Assembly: GCF_009557055.1 (NCBI RefSeq)
Contig: NZ_CP045649.1
Span: 3,633,501-3,697,500, forward strand
Reading direction: 5' to 3'
Length of the DNA stretch: 64,000 nt
Source: Nocardioides sp. dk884
GTDB lineage: Bacteria; Actinomycetota; Actinomycetes; Propionibacteriales; Nocardioidaceae
Position numbers and translations under genes: made by a program. The notes beneath the pieces were generated by a model. The model had not been told where the DNA came from. It was given only the letters and a program-made list of their open reading frames with translations, and ran no database searches. Position 1 is the first letter of the stretch. Every line of letters begins with the position of its first letter. Of the stretch, positions 27,467 to 36,450 are shown in pieces.

Positions 27467-28114
27467 ATGCCCCTCGACCTCTCCCCCGTCACCCCGCGCG
27501 GGCCGGTCCGCGCGGCCCGCGCCGTACGACGTGCGGTGCTGGCCCGGCGCCGGCTGCTGGCCGCGGTGCTCGTCGCGGTCGCGGTCGCGGCGGGCCTCCA
27601 GGCCGGCGCCGAGCCGCCACCGCAGCGCCGTCCCGTGCTCGTCGCGGCCCACGACCTGCCCTCGGGTGCGGAGCTGGTCGCCGGCGACCTGGTCGAGGTC
27701 GGCTTCGCGCCGGGCACCGAGCCCGCCGGGCTCGCCGAGGACCCGCTCGGCCGGGTGCTCGCCTCGCCGCTGCGCACCGGCGAGGCGGTGACCGACGTAC
27801 GTCTCGTCGGCCCGGCGCTGACCGAGGCCCACCCCGGGCTGGTCGCGGTGCCGGTGCGGCTTCCCGACGCCGCCATGGCCGCGCTGCTGCGGGTGGGTGA
27901 CGTGGTCGACCTCATCGCCGCCGACCCGCAGGGCGGTGAGCCCGCGGTGGTCGCCCGCTCGGTGCCGGTGCTGGCGGTCCCCGACCACACCGCCGACGCC
28001 GGCGCCCAGGGCCTCGGCGGCCGGCTGGTGGTGGTCGGGGCGCTGGAGGGCGACGTTCCCGGCCTGGCCGACGCAGCTGCCCGGCGCTATCTGAGCTTCT
28101 CCTACGCCCGCTAG
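27467..28114 (+). CDS. SAF-domain protein (CpaB/RcpC-like)
   Basis: This 215-residue protein has a basic N-terminus, one membrane helix (about residues 30-47) and an extracytoplasmic SAF domain (about 60-120; VLVAAHDLPSGAELVAGDLVEVGF), followed by a RcpC-like region (VPVRLPDAAMAALLRVGDVVDLIA). CpaB/RcpC proteins assist Flp/Tad pilus assembly, but no other pilus gene is nearby and a lone copy between ruc and mscL is common in actinobacteria. The role is therefore unknown. It lies 51 bases after ruc and may be cotranscribed from the HrcA-controlled promoter. Confidence 0.8.
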   Translation: MPLDLSPVTPRGPVRAARAVRRAVLARRRLLAAVLVAVAVAAGLQAGAEPPPQRRPVLVAAHDLPSGAELVAGDLVEVGFAPGTEPAGLAEDPLGRVLASPLRTGEAVTDVRLVGPALTEAHPGLVAVPVRLPDAAMAALLRVGDVVDLIAADPQGGEPAVVARSVPVLAVPDHTADAGAQGLGGRLVVVGALEGDVPGLADAAARRYLSFSYAR

Positions 28115-28159
28115 CCTGCGGGGCCCCGCTTCTTCCCCCAGGACACGCTAGGAGCCCCC

Positions 28160-28591
28160 ATGCTGAGCGGATTCAAGAACTTCCTCCTGCGCGGCAACCT
28201 CATCGAGCTCGCCGTCGCGTTCATCATGGGCGGCGCGTTCGCGACAGTGGTGACCGCGCTGGTGGACGTGATCATGGATCTCGTCGGCAAGGTCGGCGGC
28301 GTCAAGGACTTCTCCGACTACGAACCGAAGGGCGTCTCGGTCGGCGCGTTCCTCACCGCCCTGATCTCGTTCGTGATCCTGGCCGCGGTCGTCTACTTCT
28401 TCATCGTCACGCCGTACACGAAGGCCAAGGAGCGCTACTTCCCCAGCGCCCCGCCCGGTACGCCGGAGGACATCAAGATCCTCGGCGAGATCCGCGACCT
28501 GCTCGCCGCGCAGCAGGGCGGGACCGCCCAGGGCGGCACCACGAACCCCGGGGTCACCGGCGGTCCCGGAGCCACCAACCCGGGGGTCTGA
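28160..28591 (+). CDS. mscL: Large-conductance mechanosensitive channel MscL
   Basis: MscL opens under membrane tension to release solutes on osmotic downshock. The 143-residue protein has the cytoplasmic N-helix FKNFLLRGNLIELAVAFIMGGAF leading into TM1, TM2 (AFLTALISFVILAAVVYFFIV) near residues 68-90 and a cytoplasmic helix. The C-terminus is a Gly/Thr/Asn-rich tail (about 120-143) beyond the usual end. It closes the ruc-SAF-mscL run. Confidence 0.95.
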   Translation: MLSGFKNFLLRGNLIELAVAFIMGGAFATVVTALVDVIMDLVGKVGGVKDFSDYEPKGVSVGAFLTALISFVILAAVVYFFIVTPYTKAKERYFPSAPPGTPEDIKILGEIRDLLAAQQGGTAQGGTTNPGVTGGPGATNPGV

Positions 28592-28609
28592 GCCCGAGCC
28601 GACCCGCGG

Positions 28610-28801
28610 TCAGGAGCCGTGGTGCGGCGGCACCTGCGCACGCAGCCAGTCGTCGTTGCCGCGGTCCCGGCCGGGCTCCGGCTCGCGCTCGTCGCGCGTG
28701 GTCTCCGGCAGCGTCTCGCCGAAGACCTCGGCGAGGCGCTTGCGGCGCTCCCAGTCCGACGCCCCGGACTCACGGGACCCGTGCTCGGCGATCACACGCA
28801 C
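28610..28801 (-). CDS. Small conserved hypothetical protein, DWLRAQVPPHHG tail
   Basis: This 63-residue, highly charged soluble protein ends in NDDWLRAQVPPHHGS, a C-terminal pattern I recognise from small uncharacterised actinobacterial proteins. Its start overlaps the last ten bases of the LCP gene, so translation is probably coupled. It ends 18 bases from the convergent mscL stop. No domain or function is recognised. Confidence 0.6.
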   Translation of the reverse strand: MRVIAEHGSRESGASDWERRKRLAEVFGETLPETTRDEREPEPGRDRGNDDWLRAQVPPHHGS

Positions 28802-30045
28802 AGCCCCGCGTCGGCCAGCGCCTGGCGCTGCTCCTCGTCGCGAGCCGCGGACTCGGAGTCCTCGCCCGAGCCGTCCCCGGCGTTCTCGTCCGAGCCGTCC
28901 GACCCCTCCGAGTCGCCCGAGCCCTTGCTACCGCCCGGGACGGTGGCCGCATTGATCGCGCCGCTGTCGAGACGCCGCGAGATCTGCTCGTCGTCGCGCA
29001 CCCGCTGCCACACCTTCTCGGCGTCCTCGGTCCACACGACACGGCCGCGGAACTCCTCGCGGGTGTCGTAGGCCCACGGCACCGTGATGAAGCGGATGTT
29101 GGACAGCCCGATGTCTTGGAAGCCGAGGCCCACCTTGCTGATCTTGAGCGGGTTGCTGAGCCCCGGGTCCACGGTCAGCGAGCTGGTCGCCGCCTGGAGG
29201 AACCCGATCAGCCGGTCCGGGCGGGCCAGCACCCCGCCGGAGACGACCTTGTTGGCCATCGCCGCGATGAACGCCTGCTGGCGCTTGACCCGGCCGATGT
29301 CGGAACCGTCACCCAGGGTGTAGCGGGCACGCACGTAGTTGAGCGCGTCGTCGCCGCTCAGGTCGCGGGTGCCTGCCTCGATGAAGATGCCGTGCTTGGG
29401 GTCCTCGATGTCCTCGGGCACGCACACCGGCACGCCGTCGATCGCGTCGACCATGTCCTTGAAGCCGGCGAAGTCGACCACCACGAAGTGGTCGACGAGC
29501 ACGTCGGTCAGCTCCTCGAACTGCTGGATCGTGCAGGCCGGGCCGCCGAGGGCGAACGCGTCGTTCCACATCGCGTTCTCGGCGCCCGGGATGACGCTGC
29601 CGTCCTCGGCGATGCAGTCGGGCCGGGTGACCAGGGAGTCGCGCGGGATGCTCACGCCGTAGGCGTGGGAGCGGTCCCCGGAGAGGTGGAAGAGGATCGT
29701 GGTGTCGGAGCGCTGGCCGCTGCCGGTCAGACCGTCGATGTTGTTGCCGTCGCCGTCGCGGTCATCGGAGCCCATCACCAAGATGTTGAGCGGCTCCTGC
29801 GGGCCGTCGTCGACCGCCTTGTCGGGCCGGTCGTCGCCGAGCTGGTCGGCGATGTCCTGCACGGTGATGTTGCCGGTGAGGTCGCGGTAGAGCCAGATCG
29901 TGCCCAGCGCGGTGACCATGCCGAGGGTGACCACGATCGAGGCGATCACCTTGGCGACGGTGTGGCGACGCGGCGGCTTGGCCTTGCGTCGTCCGGCGGG
30001 CGCGGGGACGTCCGACGGGGCAGCAGGGGGCTGCTCTTCGGGCAT
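28792..30045 (-). CDS. LytR-CpsA-Psr (LCP) family protein
   Basis: LCP enzymes transfer polyprenyl-linked glycopolymers to peptidoglycan outside the membrane; in this group the product is probably arabinogalactan- or teichoic-like polymer attachment. The 417-residue protein has a basic cytoplasmic start, one membrane helix (about residues 28-50) and the LCP domain: ILVMGSDDRDGDGNNIDG near residue 82, GQRSDTTILFHLSGD near 104, SIPRDSLV near 126 and YVRARYTLGDGSDIGRVKRQQ near 228, the phosphate-binding Arg cluster. The C-terminal 50 residues are Ser/Asp/Glu-rich. Confidence 0.92.
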   Translation of the reverse strand: MPEEQPPAAPSDVPAPAGRRKAKPPRRHTVAKVIASIVVTLGMVTALGTIWLYRDLTGNITVQDIADQLGDDRPDKAVDDGPQEPLNILVMGSDDRDGDGNNIDGLTGSGQRSDTTILFHLSGDRSHAYGVSIPRDSLVTRPDCIAEDGSVIPGAENAMWNDAFALGGPACTIQQFEELTDVLVDHFVVVDFAGFKDMVDAIDGVPVCVPEDIEDPKHGIFIEAGTRDLSGDDALNYVRARYTLGDGSDIGRVKRQQAFIAAMANKVVSGGVLARPDRLIGFLQAATSSLTVDPGLSNPLKISKVGLGFQDIGLSNIRFITVPWAYDTREEFRGRVVWTEDAEKVWQRVRDDEQISRRLDSGAINAATVPGGSKGSGDSEGSDGSDENAGDGSGEDSESAARDEEQRQALADAGLCV

Positions 30046-30229
30046 CTGTCACCTCGGGTGCGTGGGCGGCGCGACCGACGTTACGCGGTCGCCCCTATTG
30101 TCCTCCGGCCTCGCCCCGAGCGCGAAACCGGGACCCGGTGTCACGCACACGTCAAGCATGTCGGGGTGTGACGCACGTCGCGGGAGCTCGCCGGGAGTGC
30201 GACCGGCAGCGATCGGGGACCCTGGGCGG

Positions 30230-32080
30230 GTGAGCCTGCTGCACGAACCCCACCACGACGGTTCCCCGACGTACCTCGACGACGAGGCGCCGGCGCTCGG
30301 CGCCAGCGTCACGGTGCGTGTCCGCACGGCCGCAGGAGACCCGGTCGAGCAGGTCTGGCTGCGCACGACGTACGACGCGGAGCCGGTCTACCACCCCTGC
30401 ACGGTCACCTCGCGCGACGCCGACACCACCTGGTGGGAGGGCACGCTGCCGGCGCACAACCCCCTCACCCACTACCGGTTCCTGCTCGCCGACGCGGAGG
30501 GCAACCAGCGGTGGCTGACCGCGGCGGGGATCGCCGAGCACGACGTCTCGGACGCCTTCGACTTCCGGGTCACCGTGCACGAGCCGGCGCCGGACTGGGG
30601 CCGCGACGGGGTCGTCTACCAGGTCTTCCCCGACCGCTTCGCCCGCTCCGCGGCCGCCGAGGAGCGGGCGACGCCCGACTGGGCGCTGCCGGCGGACTGG
30701 GACGACGAGGTGGTCTTCGAGCTCAGCGACCCGCGCACCGCTGTCCAGCTCTTCGGCGGCGACCTCGACGGGATCGTGGAGCACCTCGACCACGTCGCCG
30801 AGGTCGGCGCCACGATCCTGTACACGACACCGGTCTTCCCCGGCGAGAGCAACCACCGCTACAACGCCTCCACCTTCGACGGCGTCGACCCGCAGCTCGG
30901 CGGCGACGCGGCGTACGAGCGGCTGGCCCGCGCCGTCCACGCCCGCGGGTGGCGCCTGCTCGGCGACCTGACGACCAACCACACCGGCGACACCCACGAG
31001 TGGTTCGTGAGCGCGGCCGCCGCCCCCGACGCCCCGACCCGCAGCTGGTACCACTTCGACACCGACGGCGGCTACGAGTGCTGGATGGGGTTCGCGACCC
31101 TGCCCAAGCTCAACCTCGCCGACCCCGACCTGCGCGCGACGATGGTCGAGGGGCCCACCTCGATCGTGGCGCGCTGGCTGCGCCCGCCGTACGACGTCGA
31201 CGGGTGGCGCATCGACGTGGCGAACATGACCGGGCGCCTCGGCGCCCTCGACGTCAACCACGAGGTCGCGCGGGCGGTGCGACGCACCGCGCAGGCAGAG
31301 CGGCCCGACGCGCTGGTCATCGGCGAGCACAACCACGACGCCTCCGAGGACCTGGACGGCGACGGCTGGCACGGCACGATGAACTACTCCGGCTTCTCCT
31401 GGCCGGTGTGGTCCTGGCTGCGCTCCCCGGACTCCCCCGCGCGTCCCTTCGGGCGCCCGCTGCCGGTGCCGGTGCGACCGGGGCCGCTGGTGCAGCGCAC
31501 CTTCCGCGAGTGGCTGGCCCGCTACGGCTGGCGCGCGGCGAGCGCGTCGTGGAACATCCTGGGCTCCCACGACAGCGCCCGGATCCGCACCGTCACCCAG
31601 GACCCCGCGCGGCACCGGGTGGCGGCCGGCCTCCAGTTCACCCTGCCCGGCGTGCCGATGGTCTTCGCCGGCGACGAGATCGGCCTGGAGGGGATCGCGG
31701 GCGAGGACTCCCGGCGCCCGATGCCCTGGCAGCACCGCGAGCGGTGGGACACCACCACCCTCGCCGCGTACGCCGCGCTGGCGAGCGCGCGCCGCGAGCA
31801 CACTGCGCTGCGTCGCGGCGGGCTGCGCTGGGCGCACGTCGACGACGACACCCTGGTGTTCGTGCGCGAGCACCCCGACGGCAACGTCCTCGTCGCCGCG
31901 CGCCGCGCGGCGGGCCCCGCCGTACGACTCCCGGCCGGGCAGCTCCTGGGTCCCGCCGGCGACCTGGACGGCACGGTGGTGGTCGCCACCGAGGGCGCGC
32001 CGGGCCCGCTCGAGCGGGAGGACGCGGAGGTCGTGGTGCCGGCCGGGGACGGCGCCTCGCTCACCGTGTGGCGCCTCTGA
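30230..32080 (+). CDS. Glycoside hydrolase family 13 (neopullulanase/maltogenic-type)
   Basis: This 616-residue enzyme hydrolyses alpha-glucosidic bonds. It has an N-terminal beta-sandwich (about residues 1-115), as in cyclomaltodextrinases, and a GH13 barrel beginning DGVVYQVFPDRFARS. The four conserved regions are present: DLTTNHTGDTH; DGWRIDVANM with nucleophile D329; IGEHNHD with acid/base E366; and ILGSHDSAR with D448. The longer upstream frame lies in the LCP promoter region; the GTG at 30230 after GGGCG is preferred. No signal peptide is seen, so it is probably cytoplasmic (maltodextrin or glycogen breakdown). Confidence 0.9.
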   Translation: MSLLHEPHHDGSPTYLDDEAPALGASVTVRVRTAAGDPVEQVWLRTTYDAEPVYHPCTVTSRDADTTWWEGTLPAHNPLTHYRFLLADAEGNQRWLTAAGIAEHDVSDAFDFRVTVHEPAPDWGRDGVVYQVFPDRFARSAAAEERATPDWALPADWDDEVVFELSDPRTAVQLFGGDLDGIVEHLDHVAEVGATILYTTPVFPGESNHRYNASTFDGVDPQLGGDAAYERLARAVHARGWRLLGDLTTNHTGDTHEWFVSAAAAPDAPTRSWYHFDTDGGYECWMGFATLPKLNLADPDLRATMVEGPTSIVARWLRPPYDVDGWRIDVANMTGRLGALDVNHEVARAVRRTAQAERPDALVIGEHNHDASEDLDGDGWHGTMNYSGFSWPVWSWLRSPDSPARPFGRPLPVPVRPGPLVQRTFREWLARYGWRAASASWNILGSHDSARIRTVTQDPARHRVAAGLQFTLPGVPMVFAGDEIGLEGIAGEDSRRPMPWQHRERWDTTTLAAYAALASARREHTALRRGGLRWAHVDDDTLVFVREHPDGNVLVAARRAAGPAVRLPAGQLLGPAGDLDGTVVVATEGAPGPLEREDAEVVVPAGDGASLTVWRL

Positions 32081-32121
32081 GGCCCGTTCCCTGGCGCGGG
32101 GGTGCCCCCTATGGTGGGGCG

Positions 32122-33336
32122 ATGGCGCTGCGCATCGTCGCGACCCGCCCGGACCCGGCCATGCTGCGGGTCCCGTGGTCGGTGCCGCTGGAGGACTGGA
32201 CCAACGAGCTCGTCCTGCCGCTGCCCCGCGGACTGTCGCGCCACGTCGTCCGGTTCATCCGGCTGGGCCCGCGCACCTACGCGGTCAAGGAGACCGTCGA
32301 GGCGATGGCGTTTCGCGAGTACCGGCTGCTGCGCGACCTCCAGCGGCTCGATCTTCCGTCGGTCTCGCCGCACAGCGTGGTCACCGGACGCGTCGATGCC
32401 CAGGGCGAGGAGCTGCCCTCCGCGCTGCTGACCGAGCACCTGCAGTTCTCCCTGCCCTACCGCACGCTGTTCTCCCACGGACTGACCACCGACCGGGTGC
32501 CGGCGCTGGTGGACGCGCTGGTGGTGCTGCTGGTGCGCCTCCACCTCGCGTCCTTCTTCTGGGGTGACGTGTCGCTGTCCAACGTGCTGTTCCGGCGCAA
32601 CGCGGGCGGGTTCGCGGCGTACCTCGTCGACGCCGAGACCGGGGAGCTGCGCTCGACGCTGTCGCGTCCGATGCGCGAGCACGACATCACGATCGCCACC
32701 GAGAACGTCTTCGCCGAGCTCCTCGACCTCCAGGCCTCCGGGGCCCTGGACCCGGACGCCCCCGCCCACCTGATCGCGATGTCGATCCAGGAGCGCTACA
32801 CCGCGCTGTGGGCCGAGCTGACCGACGTCGAGGAGTTCTCGGTCGCGGAGATGTGGCGCATCGAGCAGCGCATCGAGCGCCTCAACGACCTCGGCTTCGA
32901 CGTCGACGAGCTCGACATCGTCACCGACTTCGACGGCGACCAGGTGCGCATCCAGCCCAAGGTCGTCGAGCTCGGTCACCACCGCCGCGAGCTGCGCGCG
33001 CTGACCGGGCTCGAGGTCGAGGACGCCCAGGCGCGACGGCTGCTCAACGACCTCGCGGCGTACACCGCCCACCACGACCTGGGACGCGAGGACCGCAGCC
33101 GGGTCGCGGCGCGCTGGCTGGCCGAGGTCTACGAGCCGCTGATCGCGATGATCCCGCCCGAGCAGCGCGGCAAGCTCGACCCGGCGGAGTTCTTCCACGA
33201 GGTGCTGGTGCACCGGTGGTACCTCTCCGAGCGCGCCGGCCACGAGGTCAGCATCTTCGACACCGCGGCCGACTACGTCGCCGGCGTACTGCCCGGACGC
33301 CCCGACGAGCTGGTCACTCCGGTGCTCGACGTCTGA
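32122..33336 (+). CDS. DUF4032 protein with a kinase-like N-terminal domain
   Basis: This 404-residue protein belongs to the actinobacterial DUF4032 family. The N-terminal 200 residues look like a lipopolysaccharide-kinase/protein-kinase-like fold: a candidate ATP Lys in RTYAVKETVEA near residue 55, then FFWGDVSLSNVLFRR near 150, which resembles the catalytic HxDxxxxN loop with Trp for His, and YLVDAETGEL as a possible metal-binding Asp. The remainder is helical and unique to the family. Function unknown. A 22-bp tandem repeat begins at the base after its stop codon. Confidence 0.8.
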   Translation: MALRIVATRPDPAMLRVPWSVPLEDWTNELVLPLPRGLSRHVVRFIRLGPRTYAVKETVEAMAFREYRLLRDLQRLDLPSVSPHSVVTGRVDAQGEELPSALLTEHLQFSLPYRTLFSHGLTTDRVPALVDALVVLLVRLHLASFFWGDVSLSNVLFRRNAGGFAAYLVDAETGELRSTLSRPMREHDITIATENVFAELLDLQASGALDPDAPAHLIAMSIQERYTALWAELTDVEEFSVAEMWRIEQRIERLNDLGFDVDELDIVTDFDGDQVRIQPKVVELGHHRRELRALTGLEVEDAQARRLLNDLAAYTAHHDLGREDRSRVAARWLAEVYEPLIAMIPPEQRGKLDPAEFFHEVLVHRWYLSERAGHEVSIFDTAADYVAGVLPGRPDELVTPVLDV

Positions 33337-33424
33337 GCGCGCCACTGGCGCCGACTCGGCGCGCCATTGGCGCCGACTCGGCGCGCCATTGGCGCCGACT
33401 CGGCGCGCCATTGGCGCCGACTCG
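33337..33424. repeat. Tandem 22-bp repeat array, site 1 (four copies)
   Basis: Four head-to-tail copies of a 22-base unit made of GCGCGCCATTGGC followed by GCCGACTCG start immediately after the DUF4032 stop codon. Unit 1 differs by one base (ACTGG for ATTGG). Each unit contains GGCGCC and GGCGCGCC palindromes and can fold on itself. The array fills the gap between two convergent genes. It belongs to the same family as the arrays at 57007-57182 and 58256-58343. Confidence 0.95.
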
Positions 33425-33437
33425 GCGAAAGAGGGGG

Positions 33438-34010
33438 TCAGGGGCGGCAGACGCGGCAGGGGGTGAGGTGGGCGTTGTCCTCGCCGACCGGGTGCAGGTC
33501 GTCGCGGTGGGCGATCAGCGCGCAGTCGCGGCGGTGGATGGTGGTGCCGTCGCCCGCGGTGACCGGCAGCGCCGAGACGTCGACGCCCTGGTCGTTGAGG
33601 GCCGCCGATCGGGAGGTGACGTCGGCGAGCACCAGCAGGGTGTCGGCCAGCCGCTTGGAGGACTCCCGCCCGTCGTCGGCGATCCGGGCCAGCCAGGCGC
33701 CGAAGTAGAGGAACCCGCCGCAGAAGGTCAGCCCGAGCCCGAGCAGGCCGCCGGAGACGAGGTAGGAGAGCTGGTCGTACTGGTACGGCGTGTTCGCGGC
33801 GCCGTACCAGCCCAGCACGATCACGACCAGGCCCAGCGGCAGCAGGATCGCGCCCGCCCAGAACAGCACGAGCTGGAGCAGCTGGTAGTGGTTGTTCTTC
33901 AGCGGCGCCGCTCCCGAGCCGGCCTGGGCGCCCCGCCCGCCGGCGCGGGGCAGGTGGGCGGGGAGCGTGCCGGTGTGCCGGGAGTCGGCGGCGGGCTGCA
34001 TCGTGGTCAT
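33438..34010 (-). CDS. Two-helix membrane protein at the end of the Liv-type operon
   Basis: This 190-residue protein has a disordered N-terminus (about 1-37), two membrane helices (about 45-70 and 80-108, QLVLFWAGAILLPLGLVVIV and LSYLVSGGLLGLGLTFCGGF) and a cytoplasmic or exported C-terminal region ending in HRRDCALIAHR...LTPCRVCRP. The CxxC plus an upstream Cys and His could bind metal or form a disulfide. It follows the frameshifted secreted protein by six bases and is the last gene of the ABC-transporter operon. No family is recognised. Confidence 0.75.
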   Translation of the reverse strand: MTTMQPAADSRHTGTLPAHLPRAGGRGAQAGSGAAPLKNNHYQLLQLVLFWAGAILLPLGLVVIVLGWYGAANTPYQYDQLSYLVSGGLLGLGLTFCGGFLYFGAWLARIADDGRESSKRLADTLLVLADVTSRSAALNDQGVDVSALPVTAGDGTTIHRRDCALIAHRDDLHPVGEDNAHLTPCRVCRP

Positions 34011-34016
34011 CGCGGA

Positions 34017-35746
34017 TCAGGCCTTTCGGAGGTCGGGCAGGCCGCTGTCGAGGCCGTGCGTGCAGGCCGCCCCGCTCCCGAGGGCGAGCGCGCCGATCTT
34101 GCGGAGGTAGGAGCCGGCGACGCCGGCCAGGGCGAGTCCGCCGAGCAGGAGCATCCCGGGGATCGAGAACAGCGCGGGCAGGCCCGCGGCGACCGGTGCG
34201 GCCGCCGGCATCTCTCCGCCGGGCGCGGCGTCACCCCCGCCGCCCCCGCCGGCGGGGGTACGTCGCCGCCGGGCGCGGGTGCCGCGGGGTCGCTGCCGGC
34301 GCCGGTGTCGCCGCCCGGCGGCACCGCCGCGTCGCCGCCCGGCTCGGTGCCGGTGTCCGGCCCGGGCTCGGTCGGCTCGCTCGGCGGCTCGACGGCCGGC
34401 GGCTCGATGCCCTGCACGGTGTCGACGGTGGCGGTCGCGGTGCCCAGGGTCAGCACCAGCCGCGGCGCGAGGTCGGGGACCGAGGAGAGCAGGCTCTTCA
34501 CGATCGCCGCCTCCTCGGGGAACGGGATGCTCTTGATGAGCTCATCGATCGGGCCCCTGAGCTGCTTGAGCAGCGGGCTGAGGACCGCGGTGTCGACCTC
34601 GATCTGGAGCGCGGACACGGTGGTGGTCGCCTGGTCGCCCTTCACCGTCCGCTTGCCCTTCGGCAGCGTGACGGTGATGCCGAGGCTCTTCAGGGCCCGG
34701 GCCGGGTCGGTGCCGAGGCCGGGGATCTGGAACTGCTGGCCCGCGGCCTCCACGCCCTCCGGACCGATGCTGAACCGCTGGCCGAGCACCTCCAGGGTGC
34801 CGAAGCTCGCCGCGCCCTCGGCCCGTCCCTTCGTGCCGTCGCTGAGTGCCGAGGCGTCCGCGGTGATGCCGGACAGCGTGAGCAGGCCACCGAGGATCTT
34901 GACCTCCCCCAGGGCCGCCTTCGAGACCAGCGAGGCCTTGCCGCCGCTCACCGAGGAGCGGGTCAGCGCGACGTACCCGTCGACGTCGACCAGCGCCGCG
35001 ATCGCGGCGGGGATCGGGCAGGCCTCCTCCTCGATCTCCGCCCCCGGCGCCGCGCCGGGCGGGGCGGCTGCCCCGCCGAGCAGGCCGCCGGTGAGGCCGG
35101 TGAGCAGGCTGCCGTCGAGCAGGCCGCCCAACAGGTCACGGTCGCCCTTCTCCACGTCGCAGTCGGTGGAGAACCCGGCCTTCGCGACGACCGAGCCGTC
35201 CTTCGCGGTGGTCCGCATGACCGCGCCCGGGATCGGCTCCTGGCGCTGGGTGTCCGGCCCCGAGGGGAAGCCGGAGTTCACCTGCACCGGGTAGCCGTTG
35301 CCGGCCAGCGCGTCGACGCCGGCCTGCGGGAAGCCGAGCTGCTCCAGGAACGTCTTGAGCCCCTCCCCCAGCGGGTCGCCCGGCCACAGGTAGCTGGCCC
35401 GGCCCTTGCCGCTGGTGGAGTCGGCGAGCACCTTGCTGTACCCGAGCATGACCTCCAGCTGCGGGTCCGCCGGGATCGGCAGCACCGGCTCGTAGACCTC
35501 CAGGCGGATCGGCGCCGCCCAGCCGGACATGTTGTAGCCGCTGAAGGCGCCGTCCGTGCCGGACCCGGACTCCGTCCCCCCAGCGGAGTCCGGGGCCGAG
35601 CCGTCACCGTCGCTCTCGCTCGGAGCGCCCTCCTCGCTCGCCGTGGCCGGGGCGGCCAGGGGCAGCCCGGCGGCCAGGAGACCGGCGGCGAGCAGCGGGG
35701 CGACCAGTCGGGCCCGCCGTGAGCGTCGGTGTGATCTGGGGGTCAT
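34017..35746 (-). CDS. Secreted, C-terminally anchored protein (frameshifted)
   Basis: The reading frame starts at an ATG overlapping the livF stop and encodes a signal peptide (about residues 1-38, ending PATASE), a Ser/Asp/Gly-rich segment, a beta-rich body of about 400 residues (YEPVLPIPADPQLEVMLGYS near residue 85) and a Pro/Gly/Thr-rich stalk. The expected C-terminal membrane anchor (PALFSIPGMLLLGGLALAGV) followed by YLRK lies in another frame, reached at the G-rich run near 34228-34255. The total length of 1730 bases fits a single missing base, about 576 residues if restored. This may be a sequencing error, slippage or a real mutation. The body matches no family I know. Confidence 0.75.
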
Positions 35747-36450
35747 GCGACACCTCCGAGGATGACGTCGTCCATGGTCTCGAGGATCTCGGCGGGTTCG
35801 CCGGTGGCGACGATGCGGCCGCCGATCATCACGGCTGCGTAGTCGGAGACCCGGAGCGCGGTGCGGGCGAACTGCTCGATGCACAGGATCGAGACCCCGC
35901 TCTCCGCGATCTGGGCCACGGTGTCGTAGAGCTCGTCGACGATCAGCGGGGCCAGGCCCATCGACAGCTCGTCGAGGAGCAGCAGCGCGGGGTCGGAGGC
36001 CAGCGCGCGCGACATCGCGAGCATCTGCTGCTCCCCGCCCGACATGGTGCCGGCGAGCTGGTGGCGGCGCTCGGCGAGCCGCGGGAAGTAGGAGAACGCC
36101 GTCTCCAGGACCGCGCCGGCCGGGACCCCGGCGTACGACATCAGCACGAGGTTCTCCTGCACGGTGAGGTTGGGGAAGACCGAGCGGCCCTCGGGCACCG
36201 TGCACAGCCCGACCCGGGCGAGCTCGGCGGAGTCGGCGCCGCTGACGTGCACACCGGCGAGGTGGATGTCGCCGCCGGTGGCCTGCTTCTGCCCGGAGAT
36301 CACCTTGACCAGCGTCGACTTGCCGGCGCCGTTGGGACCGAGCAGCGCCATCACCGCGCCCTTCGGCACGGTCAGGTCGACGCCGCGCAGCACCTCGATG
36401 CGGCCGTAGGCGGCGTGCAGGTCGAGGACCTCGAGGATCGGCACGCTCAT
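35743..36450 (-). CDS. livF: Branched-chain amino-acid-type ABC transporter ATPase, LivF
   Basis: This 235-residue ATPase has Walker A GPNGAGKST near residue 38, signature MSGGEQQML near residue 135, Walker B LLLLDELSMGLAP near 155 and the H-loop segment ILCIEQF. The LivF type is recognised by the short length and the EQF motif in place of the switch His. The ATG overlaps the livG stop (ATGA), and its own stop overlaps the next start, so the operon is tightly coupled. Confidence 0.92.
   Translation of the reverse strand: MSVPILEVLDLHAAYGRIEVLRGVDLTVPKGAVMALLGPNGAGKSTLVKVISGQKQATGGDIHLAGVHVSGADSAELARVGLCTVPEGRSVFPNLTVQENLVLMSYAGVPAGAVLETAFSYFPRLAERRHQLAGTMSGGEQQMLAMSRALASDPALLLLDELSMGLAPLIVDELYDTVAQIAESGVSILCIEQFARTALRVSDYAAVMIGGRIVATGEPAEILETMDDVILGGVA

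Noticed and set aside
30433..33336. A 967-codon frame running from within the glucosidase gene into the DUF4032 gene
   Set aside because: Only the part from 32122 is a real protein; the upstream part is an out-of-frame Arg/Pro-rich reading of the GH13 gene.
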